From contig NZ_MCUV01000031.1 in assembly GCF_002873395.1 (NCBI RefSeq), positions 1,264 through 65,263 on the forward strand: DNA of 64,000 bases, in the 5' to 3' direction. The DNA comes from Vibrio sp. 10N.286.49.B3. Its GTDB lineage: Bacteria; Pseudomonadota; Gammaproteobacteria; Enterobacterales; Vibrionaceae. The position numbers were made by a program, and so were the translations under genes. Below the pieces are notes generated by a model. It was not told the origin of the DNA and did no database searches. It was given only the letters and a program-made list of their open reading frames with translations. Shown here one piece after another: positions 47,059 to 56,796 of the stretch (its first letter is position 1; each line of letters begins with the position of its first letter).

Positions 47059-47655
47059 TTACTCTTGCTCCGATTCCACAATGCGCTTTAATGAATGCGG
47101 ATGAACCTTGATACAAATGCCTTGATACTTAAACGCCACCGTTGGGTTATTTAAACGCTCCCCTTCCCCTTTCGGACTGGAAAGCTTCGTTTTTACGCCA
47201 AGTTCTGCCAGGTTATCCCACTGTAGAGCAAAAGCAGGATAAGTCGCTTTTAAATCTTCTAGGTACGCTTCTGCTGTTTGAGCGTGAGATGGAATAACAA
47301 ATTCAACATGCTCCCAATTTTGCTCTGGATAAATTTTGCCTGCTGCTGGGTAAGGTAGCTCTAAGCATTCAATACTCCAACCCCGTGATTTTAATACCTG
47401 CTCAAAAGCCAATACAATAATTGGACGACCATTAATTTCTGCTTGTGAAATCACACTACCATAGGCGAGCCATGCTTGATGCGCCTGACTTGCCACCTCT
47501 GCTTCGTTAATACGTAGCGCGATATGATCGGCTTGTGCAAAGGTCAAATCTAACTTAATCAGCTCACTAAGTTGCGTAATGCGGTCCATGAAACCATCAA
47601 GATTTTGCAGCATTTGCTGTGGCGCTAAACCAAGTGTGGAAAGTTGCGAAGGCAT
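47059..47655 (-). CDS. YecM family VOC-fold protein
   Basis: A 198-residue cytosolic protein of the YecM/VOC superfamily, with the DHIALRIN metal-site-like motif (near residue 43), WEHVEFVIPS and FKYQGICIKVHPHSLK. The structure is that of metal-binding glyoxalase-like proteins, but no reaction is known. It is divergent from argS, the same neighbour as in E. coli, which supports the identification. Confidence 0.9.
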   Translation of the reverse strand: MPSQLSTLGLAPQQMLQNLDGFMDRITQLSELIKLDLTFAQADHIALRINEAEVASQAHQAWLAYGSVISQAEINGRPIIVLAFEQVLKSRGWSIECLELPYPAAGKIYPEQNWEHVEFVIPSHAQTAEAYLEDLKATYPAFALQWDNLAELGVKTKLSSPKGEGERLNNPTVAFKYQGICIKVHPHSLKRIVESEQE

Positions 47656-47913
47656 GATTGTCGTCCATTAATGTGGGTTTTATTCGATAGTAACTGGATT
47701 TTTTCAAATTGAAACTCTCTGTAAACTTAAAAGATCAAAAAATCACGAATTCTACTCTGTAAGCTCAGCAATTAAATTGGTATCATTAGCGCCATTTTTG
47801 TGAACTCAAACAAGATCTGTACCCTGCCTGCCCTGTATTGGTATTGCTATACTGACAATATCAACAACCAGCTAAGTTACAGACTTTTCATCCTTGAATT
47901 GAAGGAAACGCGT

Positions 47914-49647
47914 GTGAATATCCAAGCACTGATTAATGACAAAGTATCTCAGGCTCTTGAAGCCGCTGGCGCACCTGCAGGCTCTCCTGCTGCTGTACGT
48001 CAATCTGCAAAACCACAATTTGGTGACTACCAAGCAAACGGCGTAATGGGCGTTGCTAAACGACTAGGCACTAACCCACGAGAATTTGCTCAAAAAGTAC
48101 TGGATGTTTTAGACCTAGATGGCATTGCGAGTAAAGTTGAAATTGCTGGACCAGGCTTTTTGAACATCTTCCTAGATGAGCAATACTTAGCACAACAAGC
48201 CGACGCAGCCCTGGCAGACTCTCGTTTAGGTGTCGCTACTGACGAAGTGAAAACGATTGTTGCCGATTACTCAGCACCAAACGTAGCAAAAGAAATGCAC
48301 GTAGGTCACTTACGTTCAACCATCATCGGTGATGCTGTTGTACGTACACTTGAGTTTTTAGGTCACAACGTTATCCGTGCTAACCACATTGGTGACTGGG
48401 GTACTCAGTTTGGTATGCTGATTGCTAACCTAGAGCGTGTACAGCAAGAGACTGGCGAAGTATCAATGGAGCTTTCTGATCTAGAAGGTTTCTACCGTGA
48501 GTCTAAAAAACTGTACGATGAAGATGAAGCGTTTGCCGTTAAAGCACGTAACTACGTTGTTAAACTACAAAGCGGTGACGAGTTCTGCGCACAAATGTGG
48601 AAGAAACTTGTCGACATCACAATGATCCAAAACCAACGCAACTATGACCGTCTAAACGTGTCACTAACGCGTGATGATGTGATGGGTGAAAGCCAATACA
48701 ACGATATGCTAGCAAACATTGTTGCTGACCTAAAAGCACAAGGTTTAGCACAAGAAAGCGATGGCGCACAAGTTGTGTTCTTAGATGAATACAAAAACAA
48801 AGATGGCGACCCTATGGGCGTTATCGTACAAAAACGTGACGGTGGCTTCCTATACACTACTACGGATATTGCTTGTGCTAAATACCGCTACGAGCAATTA
48901 GGCGCAGATCGTGTTTTATACTTCATCGACTCACGTCAACATCAACACCTAATGCAAGCTTGGAACATTGTTCGTAAAGCTGGCTATGTACCAGAGTCTG
49001 TTTCTCTTGAGCACCACGCGTTTGGTATGATGCTGGGTAAAGATGGTCGTCCATTTAAAACTCGTGCAGGTGGTACTGTTCGTCTTGCTGATCTTCTTGA
49101 TGAAGCAGAAGAGCGCGCTGCAAAACTGATTGAGTCGAAAAACCCATCGTTAGAAGCTGATGAGAAAGCACAAATTGCCAATACTGTTGCTATGGCGGCA
49201 GTGAAATACGCAGACCTTTCTAAGCACCGTACTACTGATTACGTGTTTGACTGGGAAAACATGCTAGCATTTGAAGGTAACACAGCACCTTACATGCAAT
49301 ATGCTTACACTCGTGTGGCTTCTATCTTTGCTAAAGCTGGCATTACTATGGATAGCCTATCTGGTGAAATCAAAGTAACTGAAGATAAAGAGAAAGCACT
49401 GATTGCTAAGCTGCTACAATTTGAAGAAGCAGTACAAGCTGTTGCTCGTGAAGGTCAACCTCACATCATGTGTAGCTACCTGTTTGAACTTGCAGGTCAG
49501 TTCTCTAGTTTCTATGAAGCATGCCCTATCTTAGTTGCTGAAGATGAAACCGTTAAGCAAAGTCGCTTAAAAATGGCTGCACTAACGGCGAAGACGATTA
49601 AGCAAGGTCTATCTCTACTTGGTATTGATACACTAGAGCGTATGTAA
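47914..49647 (+). CDS. argS: Arginyl-tRNA synthetase
   Basis: Class I aminoacyl-tRNA synthetase charging tRNA-Arg. The 577-residue protein has an N-terminal tRNA-binding domain, the HIGH-type motif in [21 protein letters not shown], and the ArgS-specific [17 protein letters not shown] in place of a canonical KMSKS. The C-terminal anticodon domain is helical. The start is GTG at 47914 with AAGGA 8 nt upstream, giving exactly the E. coli length; the open frame runs back to 47800 without homology. A terminator follows. Confidence 0.97.
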   Translation: MNIQALINDKVSQALEAAGAPAGSPAAVRQSAKPQFGDYQANGVMGVAKRLGTNPREFAQKVLDVLDLDGIASKVEIAGPGFLNIFLDEQYLAQQADAALADSRLGVATDEVKTIVADYSAPNVAKEMHVGHLRSTIIGDAVVRTLEFLGHNVIRANHIGDWGTQFGMLIANLERVQQETGEVSMELSDLEGFYRESKKLYDEDEAFAVKARNYVVKLQSGDEFCAQMWKKLVDITMIQNQRNYDRLNVSLTRDDVMGESQYNDMLANIVADLKAQGLAQESDGAQVVFLDEYKNKDGDPMGVIVQKRDGGFLYTTTDIACAKYRYEQLGADRVLYFIDSRQHQHLMQAWNIVRKAGYVPESVSLEHHAFGMMLGKDGRPFKTRAGGTVRLADLLDEAEERAAKLIESKNPSLEADEKAQIANTVAMAAVKYADLSKHRTTDYVFDWENMLAFEGNTAPYMQYAYTRVASIFAKAGITMDSLSGEIKVTEDKEKALIAKLLQFEEAVQAVAREGQPHIMCSYLFELAGQFSSFYEACPILVAEDETVKQSRLKMAALTAKTIKQGLSLLGIDTLERM

Positions 49648-49678
49648 TTTATCGCTTTATTTAGTCGATAGAAATAGT

Positions 49679-49712
49679 AAGGGTTAGTGTTAACGCACTA
49701 GCCCTTTTTTAT
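49679..49712 (+). terminator. Terminator of argS
   Basis: An 11-bp stem AAGGGTTAGTG / CACTAGCCCTT (one G-T pair) with a 6-nt loop and a six-T tail, 32 bp past the argS stop. Confidence 0.85.
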
Positions 49713-49766
49713 ATCTCATTTTTTGATTAGGATATAAAGCTATCCTTACCTCACGCGAGCACCTCT

Positions 49767-50195
49767 ATGGATTTTGAACTTCACCCTCAACTAGCTAAAG
49801 ACACAACGGTTATTGGTCATTTCCCTCTCTGTGTTGCCCTTCTACATAAAGATGAAGCCACGCCGTGGATTATTTTAGTCCCTAAAAGAGCCAATTTAAA
49901 AGAACTGCACCACTTACCGATGCATGAACAACAGCAGTTTTTAATCGAATCACAGGCGGTAAGCCAAGCTTTAGAAGCAACCTTTAAACCCGATAAACTT
50001 AACCTTGGCGCATTAGGTAATATGGTGCCACAACTGCACATTCACCATATTGCCCGCTTTACTACCGATTGTGCGTGGCCTGGGCCTATTTGGGGAAATA
50101 CACCAGGAAACCCAAGAGAAGATAAAGAACAAAATGCGATTCTAACTCGTATCCAAAATGTATTATCACTCAGCTCTGTTTTCACTAGAGTGTAA
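49767..50195 (+). CDS. HIT domain protein
   Basis: A 142-residue nucleotide-binding protein of the histidine-triad superfamily. The core is PQLHIHHIARF, in which the first histidine of the canonical HxHxH triad is Gln (Q89-L-H91-I-H93-H94) while the central histidine, expected to be the nucleophile, is retained. The C-terminal PGPIWGN motif is also conserved. It would hydrolyse or transfer nucleoside monophosphates, with substrate unknown. It is monocistronic between the argS and feo terminators. Confidence 0.9.
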   Translation: MDFELHPQLAKDTTVIGHFPLCVALLHKDEATPWIILVPKRANLKELHHLPMHEQQQFLIESQAVSQALEATFKPDKLNLGALGNMVPQLHIHHIARFTTDCAWPGPIWGNTPGNPREDKEQNAILTRIQNVLSLSSVFTRV

Positions 50196-50216
50196 CGCTA
50201 TCCTTTTGGTTTAAAA

Positions 50217-50255
50217 TAAAAAAATGCCGCCTATCAAAAGATAGAGCGGCATTTT
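50217..50255. terminator. Bidirectional terminator between HIT gene and feoC
   Basis: Stem AAAATGCCGC / GCGGCATTTT with an inner CTATC / GATAG pair and A- and T-runs on either side. It ends both the HIT gene (plus) and feoABC (minus). Confidence 0.88.
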
Positions 50256-50300
50256 ACTTGTTATCAGTTCTTCTATTTTGAATCTACACGTTTATTGAAC

Positions 50301-50531
50301 CTACATGGTCACTGTCATTGATAGTTGATCCGTCTGATTCAAGCGATAACGAACACGGGTAATGTGCTGGGCTTTATTGGTATCGATTAAGCGGCTAATT
50401 TTTCCTTTCTTAACCCATAAATTGAGCATGGCATCCACGCCGTCTTCACTCATAGAAAACTGCTTAGCCAGTTGTGCGCGTGTTGCAACGCCTTGATCTG
50501 CTATGTATTGCTTTAGCTCCATCAAAATCAT
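50301..50531 (-). CDS. feoC: FeoC-like winged-helix protein
   Basis: A 76-residue winged-helix protein (MELKQYIADQGVATRAQLAK, FSMSEDGVDAMLNLWVKKGK). FeoC is thought to stabilise or regulate FeoB. The iron-sulfur cysteines of enterobacterial FeoC are absent; there is no cysteine at all, as I recall for the Vibrio cholerae protein. The ATG overlaps the feoB stop as ATGA. Third gene of feoABC. Confidence 0.9.
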   Translation of the reverse strand: MILMELKQYIADQGVATRAQLAKQFSMSEDGVDAMLNLWVKKGKISRLIDTNKAQHITRVRYRLNQTDQLSMTVTM

Positions 50532-52804
50532 ACTGCCTTAACCTCTTCTACAAAAGAACGCTGCTTCAAGCCTTGCTTCTTCAACCCTTTAAACACAAGA
50601 GCAAAACAACCTAATGTTACACTAATCCAAGCTAGGCTACTTACCGGTGTAACGAGTACGTTAGAGGCTTGGTAATAAACAACTGAGCTGCCATAAGCTA
50701 GACCCATCGTCCAAACGGCAATAAAGCGCGCATACTTAGCACCAAACTCACGTACATACGCTCCCATTGCAGCAACACAAGGTGTATACAGTAAAATAAA
50801 GATCAAATATGAGAGTGCTGCATGACTCGTAACAAAGTGAGTCTGCAAGTTACCAAAAATAGAACTATCCACCTCTTGCTCATCAGCAACGGCACTTGCA
50901 TCGGATAAATCACCAACATCAATACCTAATGGATCAGCAAAGCTTAAACCTAACAAGTTATCTGGAATAGACATCACAGCCTCTTCTAAACTCGCTTTTA
51001 AGTCATACTCAGCATCTTCCGCACTCGCCGGCGAATAAAGGCTATTCAGTGTTCCCACTACCGCTTCTTTAGCAAAGATACCTGTGATAATACCCACTGT
51101 CGCTGGCCAGTTATCTTGATTGATACCAATAGGAGCAAATACCGGGGTAACAACTTGTGCAGCTTTAGATAAAACAGAATTATTACTGTCTTCATTACCA
51201 AAGCTTCCATCTGTCCCTATTGAGTTAAAGAAACTTAAAATAGTAACAACAATGACAATCGTTTTACCTGCACCCAGTACAAAACGGTTGAGCTTTTGCC
51301 ATGTTTTAATCAGGACATTTTGCAGTGTTGGCACTTCATAGTTTGGCATTTCCATTACCAAGCTATCACTCGCCCCCGGGTACAAAGTATGTTTAAGAAC
51401 CAGACCCGTAAACACAGCTGCAACAATACCGAGAAGATACAAAGCAAAGACGACATTTTGTCCACTCTCTGGGAAAAATGCTGCGGCTAATAATGCATAA
51501 ACGGGTAAACGTGCACCACATGACATAAAGGGTGCCATTGAAGCTGCAAGCTTACGTTCACGCTCTTGATCTAAAGTACGCGTAGCCATGATTGAAGGAA
51601 CGTTACAGCCAAAACCTAATACAAGTGGAACAAAGGCTTTACCTGGTAAACCTATCTTTTGCATTACCTTATCAAGTACAAATGCAGCGCGAGACATATA
51701 GCCAGAACTTTCTAACACGGCTAAAAATAGGTATAAGCTAGCAATCACGGGGATAAAGGTAGCAACAGTCTGGATACCGCCACCGATACCATCAGCAATG
51801 AGTGTGACTAACCAAACAGGTAAATGATCATCGAGTAAGTAATGCCCGCCATCAACAAGAAGCGCACCAACACTGATATCAAAGAAATCAATGAAAGCAC
51901 CACCAATGTTAATAGAGAACATAAACATCAAGTACATCACAATAAAAAAGAACGGAATACCCACCCATTTATTAAGAATAAATTGATCCGCTTTTTCTGT
52001 AAAACTGTGACTCAGCTTCCCTTGCGTATTGCGCACGGTTTTACAAACTTCATGCAAAAATGTGTATTTAGTATCGGCAACATGCAAGTCAATATCAAGC
52101 TGACACTGAGCTTGTTGCTGACGAATCAGGTCGCGTTCAGACTCAGGCAAGCCATTAATAACTAATGCATCATTTTCTAAGGCGCGAATAGCCAATGCGC
52201 GCGGTGCTACCTGTTCTGATTGAAGCTTATCGGCAAGTTGAGAAATTGAGGTCTCAAACTCAGTACCATAATCAAGTTGCAACTCTTTTAACGCTACACC
52301 TTGAATCAAGGCTTTATGCAGTTTGTCTTTAAATTGTTGAACATGATGCTTATTATGAGCAGAAAGTGTAAAAACAGGGCAGCCTAGTTTTTTTTCGAGT
52401 TGCTTAATATTAATGGTTTGTCGTTCACGCTTCAGTGCATCCATTTTATTAAGTACCACAACCATAGGGCGACCTAGCTCACGTAGCTGCAAGGTCATAT
52501 ATAGGCTGCGCTCAAGGCATGTTGCATCAACAACGTTAATAATCAAATCAGCAGGATGACTGATAATTGCTCGTGATGCGATGGATTCATCAATACTATT
52601 ACCGTCATTGCCACTGTCTAGTGCATAGATCCCTGGCAAGTCGGTTAATTGAAAATCATCACCACTATGGATATAATGACCGGTTTTCTTTTCTACTGTT
52701 ACACCAGCCCAGTTCCCTACCTGTTGGCGAGCACCAGTTAGACCGTTAAATAATGTTGTTTTACCACTATTCGGGTTACCTACGGTTAGAATTTCATATT
52801 GCAT
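50528..52804 (-). CDS. feoB: Ferrous iron transporter FeoB
   Basis: Inner-membrane Fe(II) importer with an N-terminal GTPase-like domain. The 758-residue protein has G1 GNPNSGKTTLFNGLTG, G3 DLPGIYAL, G4 NKMDAL, a helical guanine-dissociation-inhibitor domain, and a C-terminal membrane domain with two gate repeats (LGFGCNVPSIMATRTL with PFMSCGARLPVYALL, and the GIFAKEAVVGTL region). Its ATG overlaps the feoA stop by one base (TAATG), and its stop overlaps feoC. A Fur box lies before feoA. Confidence 0.96.
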   Translation of the reverse strand: MQYEILTVGNPNSGKTTLFNGLTGARQQVGNWAGVTVEKKTGHYIHSGDDFQLTDLPGIYALDSGNDGNSIDESIASRAIISHPADLIINVVDATCLERSLYMTLQLRELGRPMVVVLNKMDALKRERQTINIKQLEKKLGCPVFTLSAHNKHHVQQFKDKLHKALIQGVALKELQLDYGTEFETSISQLADKLQSEQVAPRALAIRALENDALVINGLPESERDLIRQQQAQCQLDIDLHVADTKYTFLHEVCKTVRNTQGKLSHSFTEKADQFILNKWVGIPFFFIVMYLMFMFSINIGGAFIDFFDISVGALLVDGGHYLLDDHLPVWLVTLIADGIGGGIQTVATFIPVIASLYLFLAVLESSGYMSRAAFVLDKVMQKIGLPGKAFVPLVLGFGCNVPSIMATRTLDQERERKLAASMAPFMSCGARLPVYALLAAAFFPESGQNVVFALYLLGIVAAVFTGLVLKHTLYPGASDSLVMEMPNYEVPTLQNVLIKTWQKLNRFVLGAGKTIVIVVTILSFFNSIGTDGSFGNEDSNNSVLSKAAQVVTPVFAPIGINQDNWPATVGIITGIFAKEAVVGTLNSLYSPASAEDAEYDLKASLEEAVMSIPDNLLGLSFADPLGIDVGDLSDASAVADEQEVDSSIFGNLQTHFVTSHAALSYLIFILLYTPCVAAMGAYVREFGAKYARFIAVWTMGLAYGSSVVYYQASNVLVTPVSSLAWISVTLGCFALVFKGLKKQGLKQRSFVEEVKAV

Positions 52805-53031
52805 TACTTCACCTCCACATCAATCAAGGCTGCAATATTTTCTCGCACTGCTAAAGAAACACCACGTACTTCTATTTGTAATGGATCGCCCATTGGTGCA
52901 CGGCGCAAAAGCTTAATCGTTGTATTGGGTAATAGCCCCATCACCATGAGTTTCTTTCTTATATCGTTAGATAACTCACCAAAAGTAATAACTTTGGCTT
53001 CCGTGCCAATCATTAATTCAGATAACTTCAT
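52804..53031 (-). CDS. feoA: Ferrous iron transport protein FeoA
   Basis: A 75-residue SH3-like protein required with FeoB for Fe(II) uptake. It has KLSELMIGTEAKVITF, RKKLMVMGLLPNTTIKLLRRAPMGDP, then the C-terminal strand ending VEVK. The ATG at 53031 has GAGGG a few bases upstream; the open frame extends 16 codons back across the promoter. First gene of the operon. Confidence 0.94.
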   Translation of the reverse strand: MKLSELMIGTEAKVITFGELSNDIRKKLMVMGLLPNTTIKLLRRAPMGDPLQIEVRGVSLAVRENIAALIDVEVK

Positions 53032-53058
53032 GTAACCCTCGACAATAAAAACAATAGT

Positions 53059-53077
53059 AGTAATGAGAACCATTAAC
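53059..53077 (-). promoter_or_regulatory. Fur box upstream of feoA
   Basis: AGTAATGAGAACCATTAAC matches 14 of 19 positions of the Fur consensus and is centred on TAATG-N5-CATTA. It lies about 28 bp before the feoA ATG, so it would overlap the promoter and repress feoABC when iron is plentiful. Confidence 0.7.
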
Positions 53078-53194
53078 ATTTAACCCAATACTACTCTCTT
53101 AACTGTTACAAAGTATTGTCTGAAATCATAGTTTGCAAAAATACCTTAATTAAATTTTCACCCCCAACAAATGCAACTAATTTAGCTGATCACG

Positions 53195-54070
53195 TCATTG
53201 TGAGAGGCATTGATAATAACTATTTGATAGTGCTTTTAAAAAGTGAAAGTAACTATCCTTACCAACTTCGATCTCAATACCAATAGGATCAAGCTGACCA
53301 ATGTTCACCTGACTACCTCGTACCACAGATTCAATCACGGCAGGGGTAAATTGTGGCTCAGAGAAAACACAAGCAACACTATTTGAACGCAGCTCAGTAC
53401 GAATCTTTATCAGCGTTTTGGCACCCGGCTTTCTATCTGGGTTGACGGTGAAATAACCTAAATTATTTAGCCCAAACTCTTTTTCAAAATAATCATAAGC
53501 ATCATGGAAAACGTAGTAACCTTTATCTGTTACTGGTGCTAATTGTTGTGCTATTTCTTCTTTTGTCGTCGCCAAACCGGTTATAAACTGCTGCAGGTTA
53601 GCTTCATAAGTTGCTTTATTATCAGGGTCTAACTGCATTAATTTCCCACTGATAATATGTGCGGCTTGACTAGCTTGCTCAGTAGCCAACCAAAAATGTG
53701 GATCACGAGTACCATGATCATGCCCTTCATGCGCATGTGCATCGGCAAACTCTCGCAGCATAAGGCGACTATCATCACTTAGCGTCAAAACATTGGTGCG
53801 ATTTGATAAGATTTTACTTAAGAACGGTTCTAGATCTTGACCAAACCAAATAACCAACTCAGCTTCATTTATCTGCTTCACATCAGAAGGCTTGAGTGCA
53901 TAGTCATGTGGTGAAGTATTAGAGCCGAGCAAAACATTCGGAGTTTCAACCCCTAGTGTTAACTCATGAGTAATCATTTGAATCGGTTTAATACTGGTTA
54001 AAACCGTTGCTGAGGAAGGCAAAGAAACCAGCAACAAGCTAAGTAAAGTAGAAACATAACGTAAAGACAT
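53195..54070 (-). CDS. znuA: Zinc ABC transporter substrate-binding protein ZnuA
   Basis: Periplasmic zinc-binding protein (291 residues). Signal peptide (residues 1-21, ending SSA); zinc ligands in NTSPHDYALKPSD; the His-rich loop HAHEGHDHGTRDPHFWL, typical of zinc rather than manganese carriers; VFHDAYDYFEKEFGL; and a C-terminal acidic metal ligand in VFSEPQF. It is divergent from znuCB across 85 bp holding a Zur box. Downstream is feoA, 163 bp away with no obvious terminator. Confidence 0.94.
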   Translation of the reverse strand: MSLRYVSTLLSLLLVSLPSSATVLTSIKPIQMITHELTLGVETPNVLLGSNTSPHDYALKPSDVKQINEAELVIWFGQDLEPFLSKILSNRTNVLTLSDDSRLMLREFADAHAHEGHDHGTRDPHFWLATEQASQAAHIISGKLMQLDPDNKATYEANLQQFITGLATTKEEIAQQLAPVTDKGYYVFHDAYDYFEKEFGLNNLGYFTVNPDRKPGAKTLIKIRTELRSNSVACVFSEPQFTPAVIESVVRGSQVNIGQLDPIGIEIEVGKDSYFHFLKALSNSYYQCLSQ

Positions 54071-54110
54071 AAAGCCTCTTAATATAGAAACAGTAGCGTG
54101 AGTAGGACCT

Positions 54111-54131
54111 AAATGTTACATTATAACAATA
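54111..54131. promoter_or_regulatory. Zur box between znuA and znuCB
   Basis: The sequence AAATGTTACATTATAACAAT plus one base fits the Zur palindrome (AAATGTTATA-N-TATAACATTT) with about three mismatches. It lies 41 bp before the znuA start and 25 bp before the znuC start, so one site can repress both divergent units. Confidence 0.72.
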
Positions 54132-54155
54132 GCAATTGGCAAATGAGTTCTAACA

Positions 54156-54938
54156 ATGACGATCTTAGTTACATTAAATAAAGTAAGTGTCGAGTTTGGT
54201 GATCGTCGTATTTTAGATAATATCGATCTAGAGCTTGAAACCGGTAAAATTACGACCTTAATTGGACCTAACGGAGCCGGTAAGTCGACTCTAGTTAAAG
54301 TCATTTTAGGTCTGCAAAAAAACTATACTGGTCATATCAAGCGCCATCAAAAGTTAAGTATTGGTTATGTACCGCAGAAGCTCAAGTTAAATGACTCTCT
54401 GCCTTTGGATGTCGCTAAATTTTTAAAGCTAACAGGTCGTTATAGCAAACAAGAAAGATTAGAAGCTTTGCGCTTAGTTGGCGCTGAGCATTTATACGCT
54501 CAAAATATGCACCAACTCTCTGGTGGTGAAAATCAACGGGTCTTAATTGCCAAGGCTCTACTGAAAAGGCCGGAAATATTGGTGCTTGATGAACCGGCAC
54601 AGGGCGTCGATATTCAAGGACAAATCGATCTATATGAGCTTATTGATTCGATCAGACATCGCTTTAATTGCGCTGTCTTTATTGTCTCGCACGACTTACA
54701 CCTTGTGATGGCAAAAACGGATAACGTTATCTGCTTACATCATCATATTTGTTGCTCAGGATCACCTGCTGCTATCACAAAGCATCCCTCTTATATTGCC
54801 TTATTTGGATGTGCAAGTAGAGAGCCATTAGCTTTTTACCATCACCAACATGAACACCACCACGATTTGGCCGGTGAGCCTGTAAATGGCGATGGAAATA
54901 CTTGTTCACACCATAATCACGGACATCATCATGATTGA
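54156..54938 (+). CDS. znuC: Zinc ABC transporter ATP-binding protein ZnuC
   Basis: ATPase of the ZnuABC importer, 260 residues: Walker [13 protein letters not shown], signature [15 protein letters not shown], Walker [13 protein letters not shown], and the switch histidine in [11 protein letters not shown]. The C-terminal ~30 residues are extremely His-rich ([10 protein letters not shown], then HHNHGHHHD at the end), a zinc-binding tail characteristic of ZnuC. Its 3' end overlaps znuB by 8 bp. Confidence 0.95.
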   Translation: MTILVTLNKVSVEFGDRRILDNIDLELETGKITTLIGPNGAGKSTLVKVILGLQKNYTGHIKRHQKLSIGYVPQKLKLNDSLPLDVAKFLKLTGRYSKQERLEALRLVGAEHLYAQNMHQLSGGENQRVLIAKALLKRPEILVLDEPAQGVDIQGQIDLYELIDSIRHRFNCAVFIVSHDLHLVMAKTDNVICLHHHICCSGSPAAITKHPSYIALFGCASREPLAFYHHQHEHHHDLAGEPVNGDGNTCSHHNHGHHHD

Positions 54939-55716
54939 GTTTCTTCTACCTTCAATTTTAGCTGGGCTTGGCATTGCGCTTATTGCTGGACCTTTGGGCT
55001 CTTTTGTTGTCTGGCGAAAAATGGCGTACTTCGGCGATACGCTTGCTCACGCTTCTTTAATGGGGTTAGCGTTGGGTTTTTTGCTCAATATTAACCTTTA
55101 TCTTGCCCTACTCGTCTGCTGTTTAGGTCTGGCAGTGCTACTGGTTACGCTACAAAAACAGCAACTAGTGGCTACCGATACGCTGCTGGGAATATTGGCA
55201 CATAGTGCACTCTCGCTTGGGCTTGTTGCTGTCAGCTTTATGGATAATGTTCGTATTGATTTAATGAGTTACCTATTTGGTGATTTACTATCCGTAACCC
55301 CTAGCGACCTAGGCTTTATCTATTTAGGTGTACTCATTATTGGTGCGACCTTGATCATTTTCTGGCGTCCACTACTTTCGACAACCGTTAATGAAGACTT
55401 AGCCGCTGTTGATGGTATTAATATCGATTTAATGCGTTTAGTGTTAATGCTGTTAGTTGGTTTGGTGATTGCCGTCGGAATGAAATTTGTTGGTGCTCTA
55501 ATCATGACATCATTGCTTATCATCCCTGCAGCCACGGCTCGAAAAATCGCTCGAACTCCAGAACAGATGGCAATTATCGCATCATGCATCGGCTCTATTG
55601 CCGTATTGTGTGGGCTAAGTTTATCGTGGGTTTATGATACTCCGGCAGGACCCTCTGTAGTTATCAGTGCAACCACTATGTTTATGCTGGCTCAATTTAT
55701 AAAAACGAAGAGCTAA
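54931..55716 (+). CDS. znuB: Zinc ABC transporter permease ZnuB
   Basis: Integral membrane permease, 261 residues with about 7-8 helices, including the conserved [21 protein letters not shown] segment and [23 protein letters not shown]. The ATG at 54931 gives the family N-terminus ([16 protein letters not shown]) and lies inside the end of znuC, so it is translationally coupled. The open frame extends 15 codons upstream inside znuC. A terminator follows. Confidence 0.94.
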   Translation: MIEFLLPSILAGLGIALIAGPLGSFVVWRKMAYFGDTLAHASLMGLALGFLLNINLYLALLVCCLGLAVLLVTLQKQQLVATDTLLGILAHSALSLGLVAVSFMDNVRIDLMSYLFGDLLSVTPSDLGFIYLGVLIIGATLIIFWRPLLSTTVNEDLAAVDGINIDLMRLVLMLLVGLVIAVGMKFVGALIMTSLLIIPAATARKIARTPEQMAIIASCIGSIAVLCGLSLSWVYDTPAGPSVVISATTMFMLAQFIKTKS

Positions 55717-55737
55717 TTATACTCACTGCAATAAATA

Positions 55738-55778
55738 GAAAAAGCGCGACTTAACTAAGCTAAGTTGCGCTTTTTTTT
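55738..55778. terminator. Bidirectional terminator between znuB and oppF
   Basis: Stem AAAAGCGC-ACTTA / TAAGT-GCGCTTTT with a 7-nt loop and eight T on the plus strand, A-run on the other side. It ends znuCB and oppABCDF, which converge here. Confidence 0.88.
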
Positions 55779-55800
55779 ATATTAAAATATCAAATGGATC

Positions 55801-56796
55801 CTAGCTTACTTCAACCGCTAAACACGATACTGCATGTCTATCTGAACCTTTAATGCTCGGCTTTGTTTGTGCACAAGCTTCGCTGGCAATTGGGCAACGT
55901 GTTCTAAATACACAACCTGATGGTGGGCTAATTGGTGACGGTAAATCCCCTTCCAGCATCTGAATGGTTTTCGAGCGCTCTAAACGCGGATCAGGAATAG
56001 GTACCGCCGACATTAATGCTTTGGTGTACGGGTGCTTAGGATCGGCAAACAATGCTTCCGATTCTCCAAGTTCCACAGCATTACCAAGGTACATGACCAA
56101 TACACGATCAGAAATATGCTTTACAACAGAAAGGTCATGGGCAATAAAGACTAAACTTAAACCCAGTTCTTTTTGTAGCTCTTTCAATAAGTTCACAACC
56201 TGTGCTTGAATCGATACATCCAGAGCAGAAACCGGCTCATCACAAATAATCATCTTAGGACGTAAAATTAGTGCACGAGCGATACCAATACGCTGACATT
56301 GACCACCAGAGAACTCATGTGGGTAGCGGTTAATTACGTTTGGTAATAATCCTACTTTAGCCATCATCTCTTTAACGCGATCTTTCACTTCTTGCTTAGA
56401 CAGCTCTGGGTAAAACGTTTCAAGAGGCTCGGCAATAATATCACCAACACTCATTCGAGGGTTTAATGAAGCCAGAGGATCTTGAAAAATCATCTGAATC
56501 TCTTTACGAGTCTCACGACGTTGAATCGCTTTCATTTTCGTCAAGTCTTGACCAAGCCACATGACTTCGCCTTCTGTCGCTTCCACTAAACCAATAATGG
56601 CGCGCGCGAATGTCGACTTACCACAACCCGATTCGCCAACAACACCTAACGTTTCACCTTCATATAAACGCACATCAATACCATCAACCGCTTTCAGTTG
56701 AGAAGGTTTAGCCCAAGGCCAAGCTGATTTTGAGGCAATGCTAAAATGAACTTTTAAATCTTTTACATCTAATAATAGCGGGGCTTTCATACTCAT
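55801..56796 (-). CDS. oppF: Oligopeptide ABC transporter ATP-binding protein OppF
   Basis: Second ATPase of the oligopeptide importer, 331 residues: Walker A VVGESGCGKSTFARAI, signature FSGGQCQRIGIARAL, Walker B MIICDEPVSALDVS, and the C-terminal oligopeptide-transporter extension with cysteines (SGCVFRTRCPIASEAC), which in this class can bind an iron-sulfur cluster. The ATG at 56796 overlaps the oppD stop as ATGA; a TTG six codons upstream is unlikely. Last gene of oppABCDF. Confidence 0.94.
   Translation of the reverse strand: MSMKAPLLLDVKDLKVHFSIASKSAWPWAKPSQLKAVDGIDVRLYEGETLGVVGESGCGKSTFARAIIGLVEATEGEVMWLGQDLTKMKAIQRRETRKEIQMIFQDPLASLNPRMSVGDIIAEPLETFYPELSKQEVKDRVKEMMAKVGLLPNVINRYPHEFSGGQCQRIGIARALILRPKMIICDEPVSALDVSIQAQVVNLLKELQKELGLSLVFIAHDLSVVKHISDRVLVMYLGNAVELGESEALFADPKHPYTKALMSAVPIPDPRLERSKTIQMLEGDLPSPISPPSGCVFRTRCPIASEACAQTKPSIKGSDRHAVSCLAVEVS

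Noticed and set aside
47800..47913. 38-codon N-terminal extension of argS
   Set aside because: No similarity to ArgS, and the GTG at 47914 with AAGGA gives the exact family length.
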